Shown here: one piece after another, positions 31,804 through 43,293 of the stretch
How positions within the stretch are numbered: position 1 is the first letter of the stretch
Layout of the letters: each line of letters starts with the position of its first letter
Assembly (NCBI GenBank): GCA_036346355.1
Contig: CM070569.1
Coordinates: forward strand, 42,324,276-42,388,275
DNA: 64,000 nucleotides
From: Rhipidocladum racemiflorum
Taxonomy: Eukaryota > Streptophyta > Magnoliopsida > Poales > Poaceae
Reading direction: 5' to 3'
Notes under the pieces: generated by a model
The model's input: the letters and a program-made list of their open reading frames with translations, nothing else
Told to the model about the DNA's origin: nothing
Databases searched by the model: none
Position numbers and translations under genes: made by a program

Positions 31804-34300
31804 GACTAGTAGTCATCACAAACGAATTAGAAATCATCTGTAATAGTTACACATCACGGACAGTTATCTAGAAAAAAAATCATCTATGATAATTACACAT
31901 CACGAACAGTTATTGTCGGACCCCGGAATAACACCTCCGAAATCCTCTGTGTATTCGATACTAGTCCAGGAAATGCTAGTACACACAGTAGAAATGAAAC
32001 CATAGCATATCCAGCGTTCTTTATTAATAATAAATATTCAAGGTTACATAGGAAATGGCGCGCAGGCCAACAAATAAATAAAGCAGCGGAAATGAAGATC
32101 AAAAGATAGAGCCCAATTAATTTGCCACAGGCAATCAACTGGGGGCACGGCCTAGTCCAACTTGTCCTCACCATCGTGATACTCCTCCTCTGTAGTGGTA
32201 AATTAAGCAAGGGTGAGTACATACGTACTTAGCAAACTACACCGGAAATGCAATATAAATGTACGGGTAATCAAAGGATGGCAATATGGTTTGTTTAAGC
32301 GTAAAGCAATAGTTTAATAATCATTCAAAACAATTTTAAATGGCATAGTTTATAAAGAAACTCAAATTTATACATTTTCCTTTATGACTCAGGAATCTCT
32401 CCTGAAATTGGCTAAGTTATACCCATGATGGACTCCCTCTATCCAATCATCATTTTGGAAACCAAATTTTAATTTACCAAAGTCTAATCTGAGAATGGCT
32501 TGCTCGGCATGCCCATAACCGCGGGCGCGGCTAATCGATTAGTTTGACACTCTGCAGAGGTTGTACAACTTTACCCACAAGACATAATATTTCCCTTTTA
32601 TGTCAACACACTTCCTTTGGTGAGTGACAGAGAAAATCATGACAAGACCTCATTAATAAATCATACATGTAGTCATGCCCGCTAAGGTTTCACCGCTGAA
32701 AGACTCCCTCTATTCAGAAGCCCACTCTTGCGCCAGAGTGGTAGCATCTCGCTTTCACCACACCACTACCCCCATATGGCATGACTGTCCATGAAATGAT
32801 TTAATAATGATAGCCAGGTTCCCATTCCGGACTCGTGGTAGTACGGTTAGGCTTTACATTCAGCGAGACTCAGACCGGTCCTTAATTGACTAGGCGAGAC
32901 TGTCCACAAACCCAGAACCAAGACATCACCACTTTCCAACCAATTCTCGCCCGGTCTAAGTCATTTTCATTTTAACCATACTATCTCCATACTATTACCA
33001 ACATTGATCATCATAAGTTTCCATTTGAACATGTCATCATTTTGGCATAAAATTCCCCAAAACTTCCTAAGTTCAGTTCTAAGCATATCTAAGCAATGTC
33101 TAAATATTACCATAGTCATAAATCATATTTTTACTAAGGTTACAAGGATATCGGAATTTAAATGTCAAGGGTGGCACATCAATCATGGTCATATCTATCT
33201 TTTAAAACTAGGTCGGAAATTAATGTCTATAGTAAATAAGCATGCAATAATTGTAAATACAACATACAAGTTCATAAAACTAGGAGCAACATGGTCAAGG
33301 GGGTGTGACTTGCCTGGTTCGACGAGTTGCTGCTCAAAATCGTCGTTCGGGAACTCTTCGGACTCTCCGTAATCTACGCGTAAAAAGCACCCAAATTCAA
33401 ATAAGATCCAAATGAATTCAAATGAACACAAATTGAGTTTCAAACTAGCACTAAACTAAAGTTTAAGGTTTTTAATGAATTTAGGAAGAAGAACGGAGCC
33501 AAACGGAGTTCGTACGGGCGAAAACGGGCTCCCGGAAGTTTAAAAACAAATAAAACGGATTTTCTGGAATTTTTAAAAAGGAAAAAACGAATTTTCGCGT
33601 CATGCTGACGTCAGCCGCATTTTTCGGTTTTTGGAAAATATTTTTTTTATAAACTGACAGGTGGGGCCCTCTGCCGCGTGGACCGGGTCCACGCGACTAT
33701 GATATCGCCGCTGCGGGGCGGAGCGAGCGGCTGGGGCGCGGCCGGCCGAACCGGCGGAAGGCGGCGGGTGGCGCGCCGAGGCGGGGCATCGCGGCGGGCC
33801 GGAGGAGGCCGGAGGAGGTGGCGGCGGGCCGAGGCGGCGCTGGCGGGCGCTGGCCGAGTCGGAGGAGACGGCGGCGGCGGCGGCTGGGAGGAGGAGAGCG
33901 GAGGGAGAGAGAGGAGGCACGGAGAGAAGGGGTCCCGTGGGGGTTTTATAGGGCGGAAGGCGTGGCCGAACGGCGGCGAGATCCACTGGCGGCGATTCTT
34001 GAGGCGGCGGCGGCGCGGGAAGAAGCGAGGGACGGCCGTTGGCGTGGCCAGCGTGGAAGGAGGAGCCGGGCGTTACAGTTATCTAGAAAAAATCGTCTAT
34101 GATAGTTACACATCACAGATGCTTATTATATAAGAAACCATACTTGATAATGATAAATAACAGACGGTTCCAATTGCGAACCGTCTGCGATAAGCATAAA
34201 TAACAGATAGTTCATAGTTACGAATCGTATGTGATATGCACTTTTTTATGCATAATTTAATTTTATGGCTAACCTTAGGAATCACACTAGACACGCTCAC
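31804..34300. mobile_element. DNA transposon end with ATCACAGACGG-type subterminal repeats
   Basis: Units such as CATCTATGATAATTACACAT followed by CACGAACAGTTATCTAG repeat between 31815 and 31913. They continue after a solo LTR at 34083-34245 with AACAGACGGTTCC and its inverse. Repeats of this form mark CACTA or related elements. The left tip may be ACTAGTAGTCATCACAAAC at about 31805. The right border could not be set. Confidence 0.55.
31914..34077 (-). mobile_element. Solo LTR, 2.16 kb, family T
   Basis: On the - strand it begins TGTAACGCCCGGCTCC and ends GGGTCCGACA. The 5-bp duplication GTTAT flanks it (31909-31913 and 34078-34082). No internal coding region, primer-binding site or second LTR is present, so it is a recombined solo LTR. 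It shares 3'-half phrases with the LTR at 46302-52657, for example the ACTAGTCCWGGA segment, a TGTACTCACCCTTGC segment and a CTCTGCAGAGT segment. The GC-rich region 33660-34070 has open frames on both strands that are LTR sequence, not genes. Confidence 0.88.
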
Positions 34301-34317
34301 ACGCCCTCTGTACAGAT

Positions 34318-34668
34318 ACACAATTCACATTTGAGATAAATACATATAACGCACATTCAAATAGACATAAGACACGCAATTGAAACATATAAGTTACACA
34401 ATTCACAGTTGAGATAAATACACACTACACACATTCAAATAGATATAAGATACAAGATACATAGTTAAGATAAATACACACAACACACACTCAAACAGAT
34501 ATAAGATATATGATTCATTAAGATAAATATATACAACACACTTTCAAACATATATAAGATATACAATTCATAGCTGAGATAAATATACATAACACATTCA
34601 AATAAACATAATACACATACATAATTCACAGTTGAGATATATACACATAACACACATTCAAACATAAT
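34318..34668. repeat. Minisatellite, about six units of 55-62 bp
   Basis: Degenerate units built on ACACAATTCACAGTTGAGAT followed by AAATACAC and ACACATTCAAATAGATATAAG. They lie in the interior of the subterminal-repeat transposon. Confidence 0.8.
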
Positions 34669-34789
34669 AAATGACTTCAAATTTACAACCACCAGACTAC
34701 TCCTATTCATTGATCTCACAACCACCAAATTTCTACCGTTAGTATTATAATTCTACCATCTCTTCACTCTTAACTAAAGCAATGAAGTT

Positions 34790-36330
34790 CTAGGTTGATG
34801 GCAGTATCTGAGAGGTGGTGAGGGGGTGACGGTGTGATGCGGAGAGGAAGGGGACAACGATGGCACAGTTTCGAGGGCTACAGAGAGGTGCGAAGAGGAA
34901 GGGGACGGCAACAACATGGTAAAGGACAACGGAGTGGTGCGGAGAGGAAGGGGATGGCACAGTGACGAGGGCGACGACGTAGGTGATGAGGATGACATCA
35001 ACACAGAGAAGACCGCGGCAATGCAGAGAGAAAACACTATATTTGGATGGAGAGACGCTAGGTGTGAGTATCTAAATCGACCAGGCGGAAAGCTAAATAG
35101 ACATAGTAACCTACTTGTGATTATAGGCGGTTAGAATACGTCAACCGTTCGTGATATTTGATCATCACAAACAATTGTGATAAAGAAATCGTTTGTGATA
35201 GTAAATATCACAGACAATTTACTGTCACAGACGATTATTTAGGTAATAATAGTATGTGATATACAATATTTTTTAACGTAATTTTTTATATTTTATGGCT
35301 AGCCTCAAGAATCAATAATATAGTACATTTAACAACAGGCAGTTAATAAAACACATGTGAATCAATAAGAGACAGTTGACAAAACATATGTGAAAATTAA
35401 CAATTGATCTTTGTTAAAAACAGACAGTACAACATATTTCACATTAATAAAAGTACTGATACACCCCACGTCATCTTCTGAAACATAGCAACAGATGGCT
35501 ATGGCATAATAGCACTAGAGTGGATAGGGCATGTTGGGCACATTTGAATGTCATATCTCCACATGCAAACCTCTCATGACAACCATCCAGACCCTTCACA
35601 AGAGAAACATCCTTCAAGGAGACTAAAATATAGCCATCATAATGCAATGAGAGGTTAAATGGTCTTTCATATGTCTTTGCATGCATAATACATGAGGTCA
35701 AGAACACCCTATCAGAGTCGTTTTTGGTCATGTGCACTCCAATATAACATGATAGTTACAAAATATTACTAGAATCTGATAACCTAGTTAAAACAAATAA
35801 CAATAATATAGTTTAGAATATGTGTGTGTGTATTATGACCAAATGTATATGGATGTTACGAACAAATAAGCAAAGGTTCCTCTAAGATACAGTAGGTACA
35901 AAAGAACTACAAATCTTACCATTACATAAAGGGCGAGGCATATCAACGATCATAAAAAAACTATAAATAACCAAAATACAAGACAAAGAAGAGGAGCGAA
36001 CGAACCGGAGCAACGAGGAAACAATGAAGAAGCATGAGAAGAAGATGAAGATGGTAGTGGATGCAATTCTCAAATGGTAGTGGATCTATGCGACGTTTGA
36101 AAAGAAGATGAAGAGCACCAAGGAGATGAAGAGCATATAAAGTTCTCGCAATGACCAACGCGATTCCCAATTTATAACTGCTCAAGTTATTATAGGTATT
36201 TCCAACATAAAATAGTATGTGATAAGTTTACTTTCACAGATGGTTTATTTTCAAAATTGTCTGTGAAATATCACAGGCAGCTTCTTTGTAAGAAACCATC
36301 TGTGATAAGTTGACACATCATAGGCTATGT
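34790..36330. mobile_element. Second subterminal-repeat DNA transposon, decayed
   Basis: A second array of the same repeat type (TATCACAGACAATTT, TCACAGACGATTATT) occurs at 35125-35260. It is followed by TTTTATGGCTAGCCT, a near copy of the junction at 34262. A third array lies at 36190-36330. This suggests two related elements in tandem or nested. Between 34800 and 34960, GTGCGGAGAGGAAGGGGA-type phrases repeat three times. No transposase was recognised; an 88-codon - strand frame at 35471-35737 resembles nothing known to me. Confidence 0.45.
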
Positions 36331-37140
36331 TGTAACATCCCAACATTTGTCATAAAATAATAAATGAGATGCAAAATTATTTCCATACATTCACTATGGA
36401 TTTTCTGAATTGTTTGGCTTTTCTTTATTTTTTGGCATTTAAAGAAAATATATTTTCATTTCCTAACTGTTGTTCCTAATTTTTAACCTTTGAATTGAAA
36501 TAGTACAAAGCCTGGAAGTATTTTATTCAGATTCTAGATAATCTAAAGTGCGTCTCCAAGAAGTTTCATGAATTTTTGTGCTAGGTTGCTATTGTTGCAA
36601 AAATCAAATACTACACTTTATATTAAAACTAAGACACTAAAAGAATTTATAAGAAAAACTGAGGGCTTCTAAAATACTGAAAATTTTACAAAAAAATCAG
36701 TACCACCTCAAGAGCATCCACAAAAATTTTCTAAACATTGGAAGTAGTTTTCTAAGAATATCCAAAGTTGACCAGCTATAAATTGAAAGAAAATTTTAAA
36801 ATCATTCTTAAAATAAAAATGGAAGGTGTCCAGCCCAATACCCATTTTTCCAACAAGGAAGTGTAATCTGGCCAAATACGCTAATACGCTTTCCCTCCGT
36901 ATTACCTCTCGCTCAAAATCTCTGTCTGACATGTCAGGCACTCGCGTCAGCCTCTTCCCTGGCTAGCTCATGCTCAGGCAATGCTCGCGTCGCGCTGTGC
37001 ATGCCCAGACATGTCGTGCAAGCCCTGACCATGCCAGCACGTGAGCCAACCCACACGCTCGCTAAAGCCTGGCCATCACGCCACCGCGCTTCACCGGCCG
37101 CCGTCACTAGCTTCGCCAGCTGCTGAACCCTCCAGCATAA
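36331..37140 (+). mobile_element. LTR-like fragment starting TGTAACATCCC
   Basis: The start TGTAACATCCCAAC resembles the LTR starts at 46302 (TGTAACATTCC) and on the - strand at 34077 (TGTAACGCCC). It runs into a GC-rich segment (36930-37130), as those LTRs do. No end or duplication was found, so a truncated LTR is inferred. Confidence 0.4.
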
Positions 37141-37469
37141 TAATATAAAAGTGAGACTTATATAATTATGTTGCTCTCATCATTGGTAAACTACTGGTGA
37201 AAAACGTTCGTGAATTAGAGCTGCCAATAAAAAGTTATAGCTAAATCAAAGAAAAATATTATAGTACAAACAAAGGAATATATTTACCAATTAGTTAGCC
37301 ACGTAACTCATTGGCTTAGTCAACAAATAAAGTGGGTGTTGCACTGATTAGTTGATACGTAGCTCAGTCAGACTCTGTTGACTGCTTGGTGAGAATAGTC
37401 TATTCTACATGTAGTTGTAGAATAGTGTACACACACACACACATGTGTTTCTAACAGCTCCTAATATAG

Positions 37470-37733
37470 TACTCCCTCTGTTCTTCAAAAAGCTGACGTT
37501 TTGAACATTAACACGGTCTTCAAAACACAACTTTGACCACTAATTTTTATTATAACATATTTATAAGACTCAATAAAATTATAATATTATGAAAGTACTT
37601 CTCGAGACAAGTCTACACATATAATTTTCATGTATCCAATTAAAATATTTAAAAATATATCGATAGTCAAAGTTTCAGAAGTTTGACCATCACTATATTC
37701 AAAACGTCAGCTTGTTGAAGACCGAAGGGAGTA
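37470..37733. mobile_element. Stowaway MITE, TA duplication
   Basis: Starts TA-CTCCCTCTGTTCTTCAAAA and ends with GAAGACCGAAGGGAG-TA. The inverse arms AGCTGACGTTTTGAA and TTCAAAACGTCAGCTT extend the similarity. A truncated relative lies near 59975-60167. Confidence 0.9.
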
Positions 37734-38441
37734 CGTGCTTAATGTTGGCGTGGTGTTTTTTAGGTTCATTTTTGTTTGTCGAATGACATATTAGATCATT
37801 TGCGAGCTCCCATCTATCTATATATCTATAAAACTGGTATTATTCAAGGTATCTCCTTCCCTTTGGAGTTATAGAAAATTCCACAATAATTCTTAAATAA
37901 AAACCTCAATTTCTATGAATTCTGTCATTAATTGGGAGAGAGAATATCTACATCACTTATTTTAGTGGGCTAGATTTTATAATTGTGCAGATTAATCATG
38001 TATAGATATGATATAACAAATACAACTATATTTTCTTAAGGCAATAGAGTTATATAATAAATACAATATATTGCAATATTCAGCTGTGTGACTGCATGGG
38101 CAATTCTGTTAGTTAATGTATAAATATTAACTCTAATACTCTTTTCACTAAATCTTAGTTTTTAACAAAATGATCCTAATATGTGTGCCCTTGTTAATAT
38201 CTTTACTACTTAAAAATAACTTATTGGTGGTGATTGTAATGGTGTGTCACGTCTCCCAACTCTGTCTTCAACCTTCTAAAAAATCTAACAGAAACAAAAA
38301 AAAATAGTATACAACAAACAAATTTCACATCCCTAAAATTTTCTAACTAGAACAAAACCAGTTAAGCTTAAAGCGTGTGGCGGAGTCGAGGGTGTGGAGG
38401 CATGACCCGACCGAGTGCAGAGACAAAGCCAAGGGCCAAGA
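37734..38441. other. Intergenic DNA, no gene seen
   Basis: AT-rich sequence without family-like frames or resolved borders. Confidence 0.35.
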
Positions 38442-38576
38442 CTAGGGGTGGCGCTAGCTCAGACCCAAGTCTTATGCTGGGCTAGCTGTTTTTGGGAAAA
38501 ATCTATGATTTTAGTTATTTTTTAAGAGATTTTACGTAAGCTTTCCATCCCAGGCTTCCGCCCCTGGCCCTAGCTC
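38442..38576. mobile_element. Candidate hAT MITE, 135 bp
   Basis: Left tip CTAGGGGTGGCGCTAGCTCAG and right tip CAGGCTTCCGCCCCTGG are roughly inverse. The phrase GCTGGGCTAGCT is shared in style with the hAT MITE at 28853. No clear 8-bp duplication. Confidence 0.45.
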
Positions 38577-39224
38577 TTATAGTTGGGCATACTAATCCTG
38601 ACGATATAGCACCGATCCTGACGACGTAGTATGATATTTTTATTCGTAGCAAAGCACATGCATTCAGTTATTATTTTATAAATAACTTCTTAGAGCTCTC
38701 AAAATTACAAATTCAAAATTAAGAAATGACAATAATCATACATGTGGGCTTGAAGGGACCACAACTGTACACCGACAAGCTGTATGTTCCCTTAACAGTA
38801 AGCTCAAAGGTCAGTGACGAAGGCCACTAGGCCAGCGGGATCTGAGTTCTCTGAACCAGTACACTTCAACCCTACACAATCAAATAACATGCAGATCAAC
38901 CAAGTGAGACTGTAAATTTATTACATAGAAGGGATCCACTACTTAAAGAAGCATAATGAATGCTTTAACAAAAAAAAAGGTAAACTCTCTAAAATGTTAT
39001 ACCCAATTCACATGTTCCAAACAAATCTAATCAAGATTCAAAAATACCGTGTGCAGTGCGACCCATCATGTTTATTGATTGGTGTGTTGTGTATATGCCC
39101 ATCATGGCAAATTGACAGTTCCTAACGAAAATTCCAGTCCAATTTCTCTTGCAAGTGTATGCGGCTGCAATCGTTCACTCTGAACTCTGTCTCTCTCTCT
39201 CACCTTGTTGAGAGGGCTTGTTGC

Positions 39225-39566
39225 CAGGCTTAATCAAACTGATTTAGGATTGAAAATCGAAATCCCGGTGGTATCGATTCATCACGAAAAATCATTAAAA
39301 ACCGAAGAGTTTCGAAATCAAACGCTTTGGAAAATTTCAAAAAAAATTCAAAAATCAACTGGCGAATCGATTTTTTTTGTGTCTGATTTTTTGAGCGATT
39401 TTCGTCGATTTGCATCGAAAATCGCTCGATTTTCACCGATTTTCGATCGGTTTACATAAAATATTTTTTTTTTTTGAATTTAAGCGGTTTTTTGATTGGT
39501 TTAGGGTTTCGAATCGGCTCGATGTGGTTGATCTTCGCGAAAACCGACTCGATAAAGTGAACCCTG
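39225..39566 (-). mobile_element. hAT MITE, CAGGGTTCAC family, copy 2
   Basis: On the - strand it starts CAGGGTTCACTTTATCG and ends GATTAAGCCTG. The 8-bp duplication CTTGTTGC flanks it exactly (39217-39224 and 39567-39574), fixing it as hAT. The interior is dense in CGATTTTCG and AAACCG motifs, as in the copies at 17713 and 59405. 342 bp, no coding. Confidence 0.88.
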
Positions 39567-39628
39567 CTTGTTGCTCCTAGTATTGCGGCCCCTTTTCTCC
39601 TACAACCTCGGAGGTTTGGAGAGAGTTA

Positions 39629-39648
39629 GAGAGAGAGAGAGAGAGAGT
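39629..39648. repeat. (GA)n microsatellite
   Basis: A pure run of about ten GA dinucleotides, 850 bp upstream of the SPEAR gene start. GA/CT runs are common near plant promoters. Confidence 0.8.
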
Positions 39649-39824
39649 GATTCGAGGCTTGAGAGAATAGGGAGCAAAGTGGAGCGAGGATTTGGGCGGA
39701 AAATTAGCCGAACAAAAGAAAGAAGATTCGATCCATCTCTGTTTCTTCCTTCTCTAGATCTCCCGCTCCCGAGTCTCCCGGGCCTGGCACCACTCACTCG
39801 CACGCACCTCTCGGCTCCTGCGCA

Positions 39825-39826
<2 letters not shown>

Positions 39827-39880
<54 letters not shown>
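39827..39880. repeat. (TA)n microsatellite
   Basis: About 27 TA dinucleotides directly abutting the left border of the Mutator-type MITE upstream of the SPEAR gene. It probably expanded from the TATA-rich target sequence. Confidence 0.95.
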
Positions 39881-39881
<1 letters not shown>

Positions 39882-40147
39882 GGAAATAAATTCTATGGAG
39901 ACTAGGTGCAAACTCCTCCTTGTGCATACCCAAGGTCGATTGATGCCACGTGAATAATTCTGCAATCCAACGCACGTCATTAAGTGAGGATTTTGAACTC
40001 ACCTCTTGCTAATTTTGATACAATTCTAGGCATTAAATGACAACTTAATGACGTGCGTTGGATTGTAGGATTATCCACGTGGCATCAATCGACGTCGGGT
40101 ATGCACAAATAGGAGTTTGCACCCGGTCTCCGCAGAATTTATTTCCC
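39882..40147. mobile_element. Mutator-type MITE, copy B, at SPEAR gene promoter
   Basis: Starts GGAAATAAATTCTATGGAG and ends CTCCGCAGAATTTATTTCC(C). The long arms share TCGATTGATGCCACGTG and its inverse. TATATATAC occurs at both borders (39873-39881 and 40148-40156), a 9-bp duplication like the one at the 54893 copy, though the (TA)n context weakens the call here. The right duplication is the likely TATA box of the downstream gene. Confidence 0.85.
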
Positions 40148-40156
40148 TATATATAC
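40146..40156 (+). promoter_or_regulatory. Probable TATA box of SPEAR gene
   Basis: CCTATATATAC followed by CCC is a strong plant TATA box. It is about 350 bp upstream of the start codon and is followed by GC-mixed leader sequence. The first three bases belong to the MITE end, and the rest coincide with its right-hand target duplication. Confidence 0.6.
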
Positions 40157-40502
40157 CCCACCTCACGCGCCTCGATCCCACACAGAGCCGCAGGTTCTTG
40201 ATCTTGTAGGCTGCAAGGATCGTGCTGCTCTTCATGCGTTGGTTTCTTCCTCCTTGTGGAGACACCAGTGTAAATCAAGCAATCCCCCACCTAGTCTCGC
40301 ATCGATCGGTTTCGTTGCATTTGTCGTCGTGAATCGTGGTCTCTTCCGCTCGTGGGTTGGTGATGCGGGAAGCGTCAAGAATCACACGTCTCTCAGCGCG
40401 CGCACGTCTGTTGATTCCCTCTCGCGTTCCGTGAGGCGCGTCGTCATCAAGAACCAATCACCAAACTCGATCTCTCATGTCCGGCTGATTCGGTGCGAAG
40501 AG

Positions 40503-41214
40503 ATGGTGAGAGAACAGAGCAGCGGTCACCACCAGTACCAGCAGCAGCAGCAGCTGGGTAAGTACGGCGGCGGCAGCGGCGCCGCCACCGGCGTGGCGCG
40601 GGCGTCGAAGAAGAACAAGCCCAAGAAGATCCCGCAGCGCGGCCTCGGCGTGGCGCAGCTCGAGAAGCTCCGCATCGAGGAGCAGAAGAAGATGGAGGGA
40701 GGAGCCTCCGTGCTGTCGGCGGCCACGCCGTCGTCGCACGTGCTCAACGGCGGCGGTGTCTTCAACCACCTCCCGCCGCTGCACCATCAGCCACCGACGT
40801 TGCACCCACTGATCGCGCTGTCGAGGCCGGCCGCGGATGGCGGCTTCCCGCCGGTGCTCTTGAACCCGGTGGATCCCATGAAATACCCGTACAAGAGGAG
40901 CCTGTGCCCGCAGCCTCCACTCACAATGGTACGTGCCTGCCCTCTTTGTATTAAACCAGAGAAGAAAAGAACGAGTACGAGTACAAGCATGCCTGCCCTC
41001 TTCATGTCACTGTGCTTGAGGTGAGGTCTAAAACCCATGCAAATCTTTCCCTGGTCAGGTGAGCACGGGCTTGTCGCTGACGGCGTCGTCGAGCCACCCA
41101 AAGGAGCCCCCTTCAAACCAAATTCACGGCAGCAGCAGGAGCAGCGCGGCGGCGCCGGCGCCGACCGAGGAGGAGAGGGTACGCATCACGTATATTTCGT
41201 TGAGGTTTCAGGAG

Positions 41215-41254
<40 letters not shown>

Positions 41255-42280
41255 TGCGTCGTAATTGACTAAAATTGTGCTTGCGATGGTCGCTAAATGT
41301 GGATTTGGTTAGAGTGTAGGAGGCGGCCGGCGCGGATAGGTCCTGGCCCTTCATGTTCGAGGGCATGACGGCGGCCGCCTTCAGGACGACGAGCAAAGCC
41401 CCTCCTCCGGTGGCGCCTTTTGCAGGCCGGACGGTGTGCGAGTCCGGGTTGACCGATGTCGGTCCTGACCTGAGTAGGTACGAGTTCAGAGCAGCGAATT
41501 ATTTCAGGTAAATTTCCCGTGTTAATTCAATTGATTTGTTGTTTCATCTGAGTTAAAATTCTGCATCAAAGCAAAATTATGGTTTTAAGACAGACGGTAC
41601 ACCGATTCTTGGCTCGGTTTGCCGTTCATGCTCTGCACTATTTCATCGCGTTATTTTCAGAATAGCTTTGTTTTCGTGCCCAGTAGTTACCCATTTATTC
41701 ATATGCTTTTTCCCTCCCAACATCGCAAAAGTTTATGACGTTTTTTCTAGTGAATCTTTACTAGGTTTCCTCTGCCTTTTTTTCAACACGAGTTTTGGCC
41801 CAACTCCCAACAACACAGTAGTAAGAAAAGTTATGACTTAAAAGAAACAAATGAATAACGTGCGTGCCATTTTTTTTTTTCCCGAAGAAAAGTAGCAATC
41901 TATTCTTGAGTGCATTTTCTGATATCAGCCTAGTATTTTTTTTCTCTCTGATAATCTTACTTTGACCTTCATCTGTGCTGTGCAAGTGCGCATGCAAATT
42001 ATTCAGACTGGTCATCTGACTTTGCTCAGTGCAAGAGCAGCAAGGAGAGCTGCCGTGCCAGAGACGATGCCTCTCTCACCTTGAGCTCACAGCCTCCACG
42101 CCTCATCAAGCAGCCTCATGTGGTGCCACCAATACACATCCCGGAGCACAACGACTTCCGCGCCATGCCATCTCAGGCAAGCGAAAACGCTCTGCTCTGC
42201 TATCTTCTGAAACCTGTGATGCGTGTGTGACTTGGCTGCGAAAGTAAATTGACGAATTTCAACAGCAGAGGAGCATTTCA

Positions 42281-42318
<38 letters not shown>

Positions 42319-42433
42319 GCCGTCCTACAGCTTCCTGCCAGTCGGTCCTGTTCGCTGCGAGAGGGCCTTGACCGAGAGCAAGACCGGCGTGTCTGATGGC
42401 GTCGACTTGGAGCTGAAGCTATGGAAAGGCTGA
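40503..42433 (+). CDS. SPOROCYTELESS/SPEAR-type EAR transcriptional repressor
   Basis: Modelled as five exons: 40503-40928, 41059-41178, 41320-41507, 42038-42176 and 42266-42433, giving 346 residues in one frame. Residues 36-63 carry the SPL motif (KKNKPKKIPQRGLGVAQLEK and on), diagnostic of the NZZ/SPL-TIE-SPEAR family. Exon 4 gives the conserved PPRLIKQPHVVPPIH region, and the protein ends with LELKLWKG, an EAR motif (LELKL 339-343). Family members bind TCP factors and recruit TOPLESS co-repressors, acting in sporocyte, ovule and leaf development. Exon 5 encodes a Ser/Pro run from (TCG)n(CCG)n. Intron 4 has a GC donor (CAG|GCAAGC). The exon 4 acceptor was picked among nearby AGs to keep frame. 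An in-frame ATG at 40239 is an alternative start, but the region 40160-40502 looks like leader. Confidence 0.85.
41219..41252. repeat. (CT)n microsatellite in SPEAR intron 2
   Basis: Seventeen CT dinucleotides between exons 2 and 3. Confidence 0.95.
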
Positions 42434-43293
42434 TCACTGGGCTGCCACTGTTGCCATCTGGTAAACATGGAGCTTAATCTGCAATGAACATTAGTCGGCT
42501 GCGGAAAAAGGTGGAGACGTATTTAATCAGTGATCTCAGATGTATCAAGAGTTGCTTTTAGAAGATGTTTTTTCGCTTCCAATAAACCTCTGGTGATGGT
42601 TGTCTAGCCATCCTGTTCATTTCTAGCAATGCAAAGTGTGTGCACGATGGAAGCAAGAAGCATTTATATATGGTCCAGATAAGATCGTGCCAAATGTAGT
42701 AGAAACTCAACAGAACAGTGTCAGACGAATAAATGACGTAGTGTTGAACGGGCAAGGGTTTCAAACTTTCAATAAGGAAAGGAGAGCATGTGAAGGGTGG
42801 ACATTACAGCTAACCTGTGGGCTCTGTTCTGTGCAGATATAGCAAGCGGCACAGTGACACTGAATTTCTCAAGACATAGGTGTGCTAAGAAATGCAAATG
42901 TGTATGCAGATGTAATGCGCACAATGACATTACAATTCAATATTCTTCATAAAAAGGACGAAGTTTAGGCAGAAATTCACTGTCTAGGGTGCAAATTCCA
43001 TATTAAAGAAAAGGAGGGTCATTTCTAGAATATAGCTCTCAATTTACATTGTGTTCATCCCTACTGACTGCACATCATAGCACAGAAATGCTACACCCAG
43101 ATGACACATTAAGATAGATAGCATGTTTCCAAAAAAAGACACCTTAAGATAGATACAAAGATACACAATACACAATGCACAGCGTGGTTACCACACAAAC
43201 GTAAACATCTCAAAGTCTAGAACAGATAAATTACAAGAAGACGAAACTGAAACACTAGTGCCGGCCAAAAATAAGGGGTTCAGAAGCATCAGT
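42434..43293. other. Shared 3' flank of convergent genes
   Basis: About 860 bp between the SPEAR stop (+) and the NCL stop (-). It should hold both 3' UTRs. No other gene is evident. Confidence 0.6.

Noticed and set aside
33600..34133. GC-rich frames of 128-151 codons
   Set aside because: They lie wholly inside a solo LTR with a 5-bp duplication; Arg/Gly-rich translations only.
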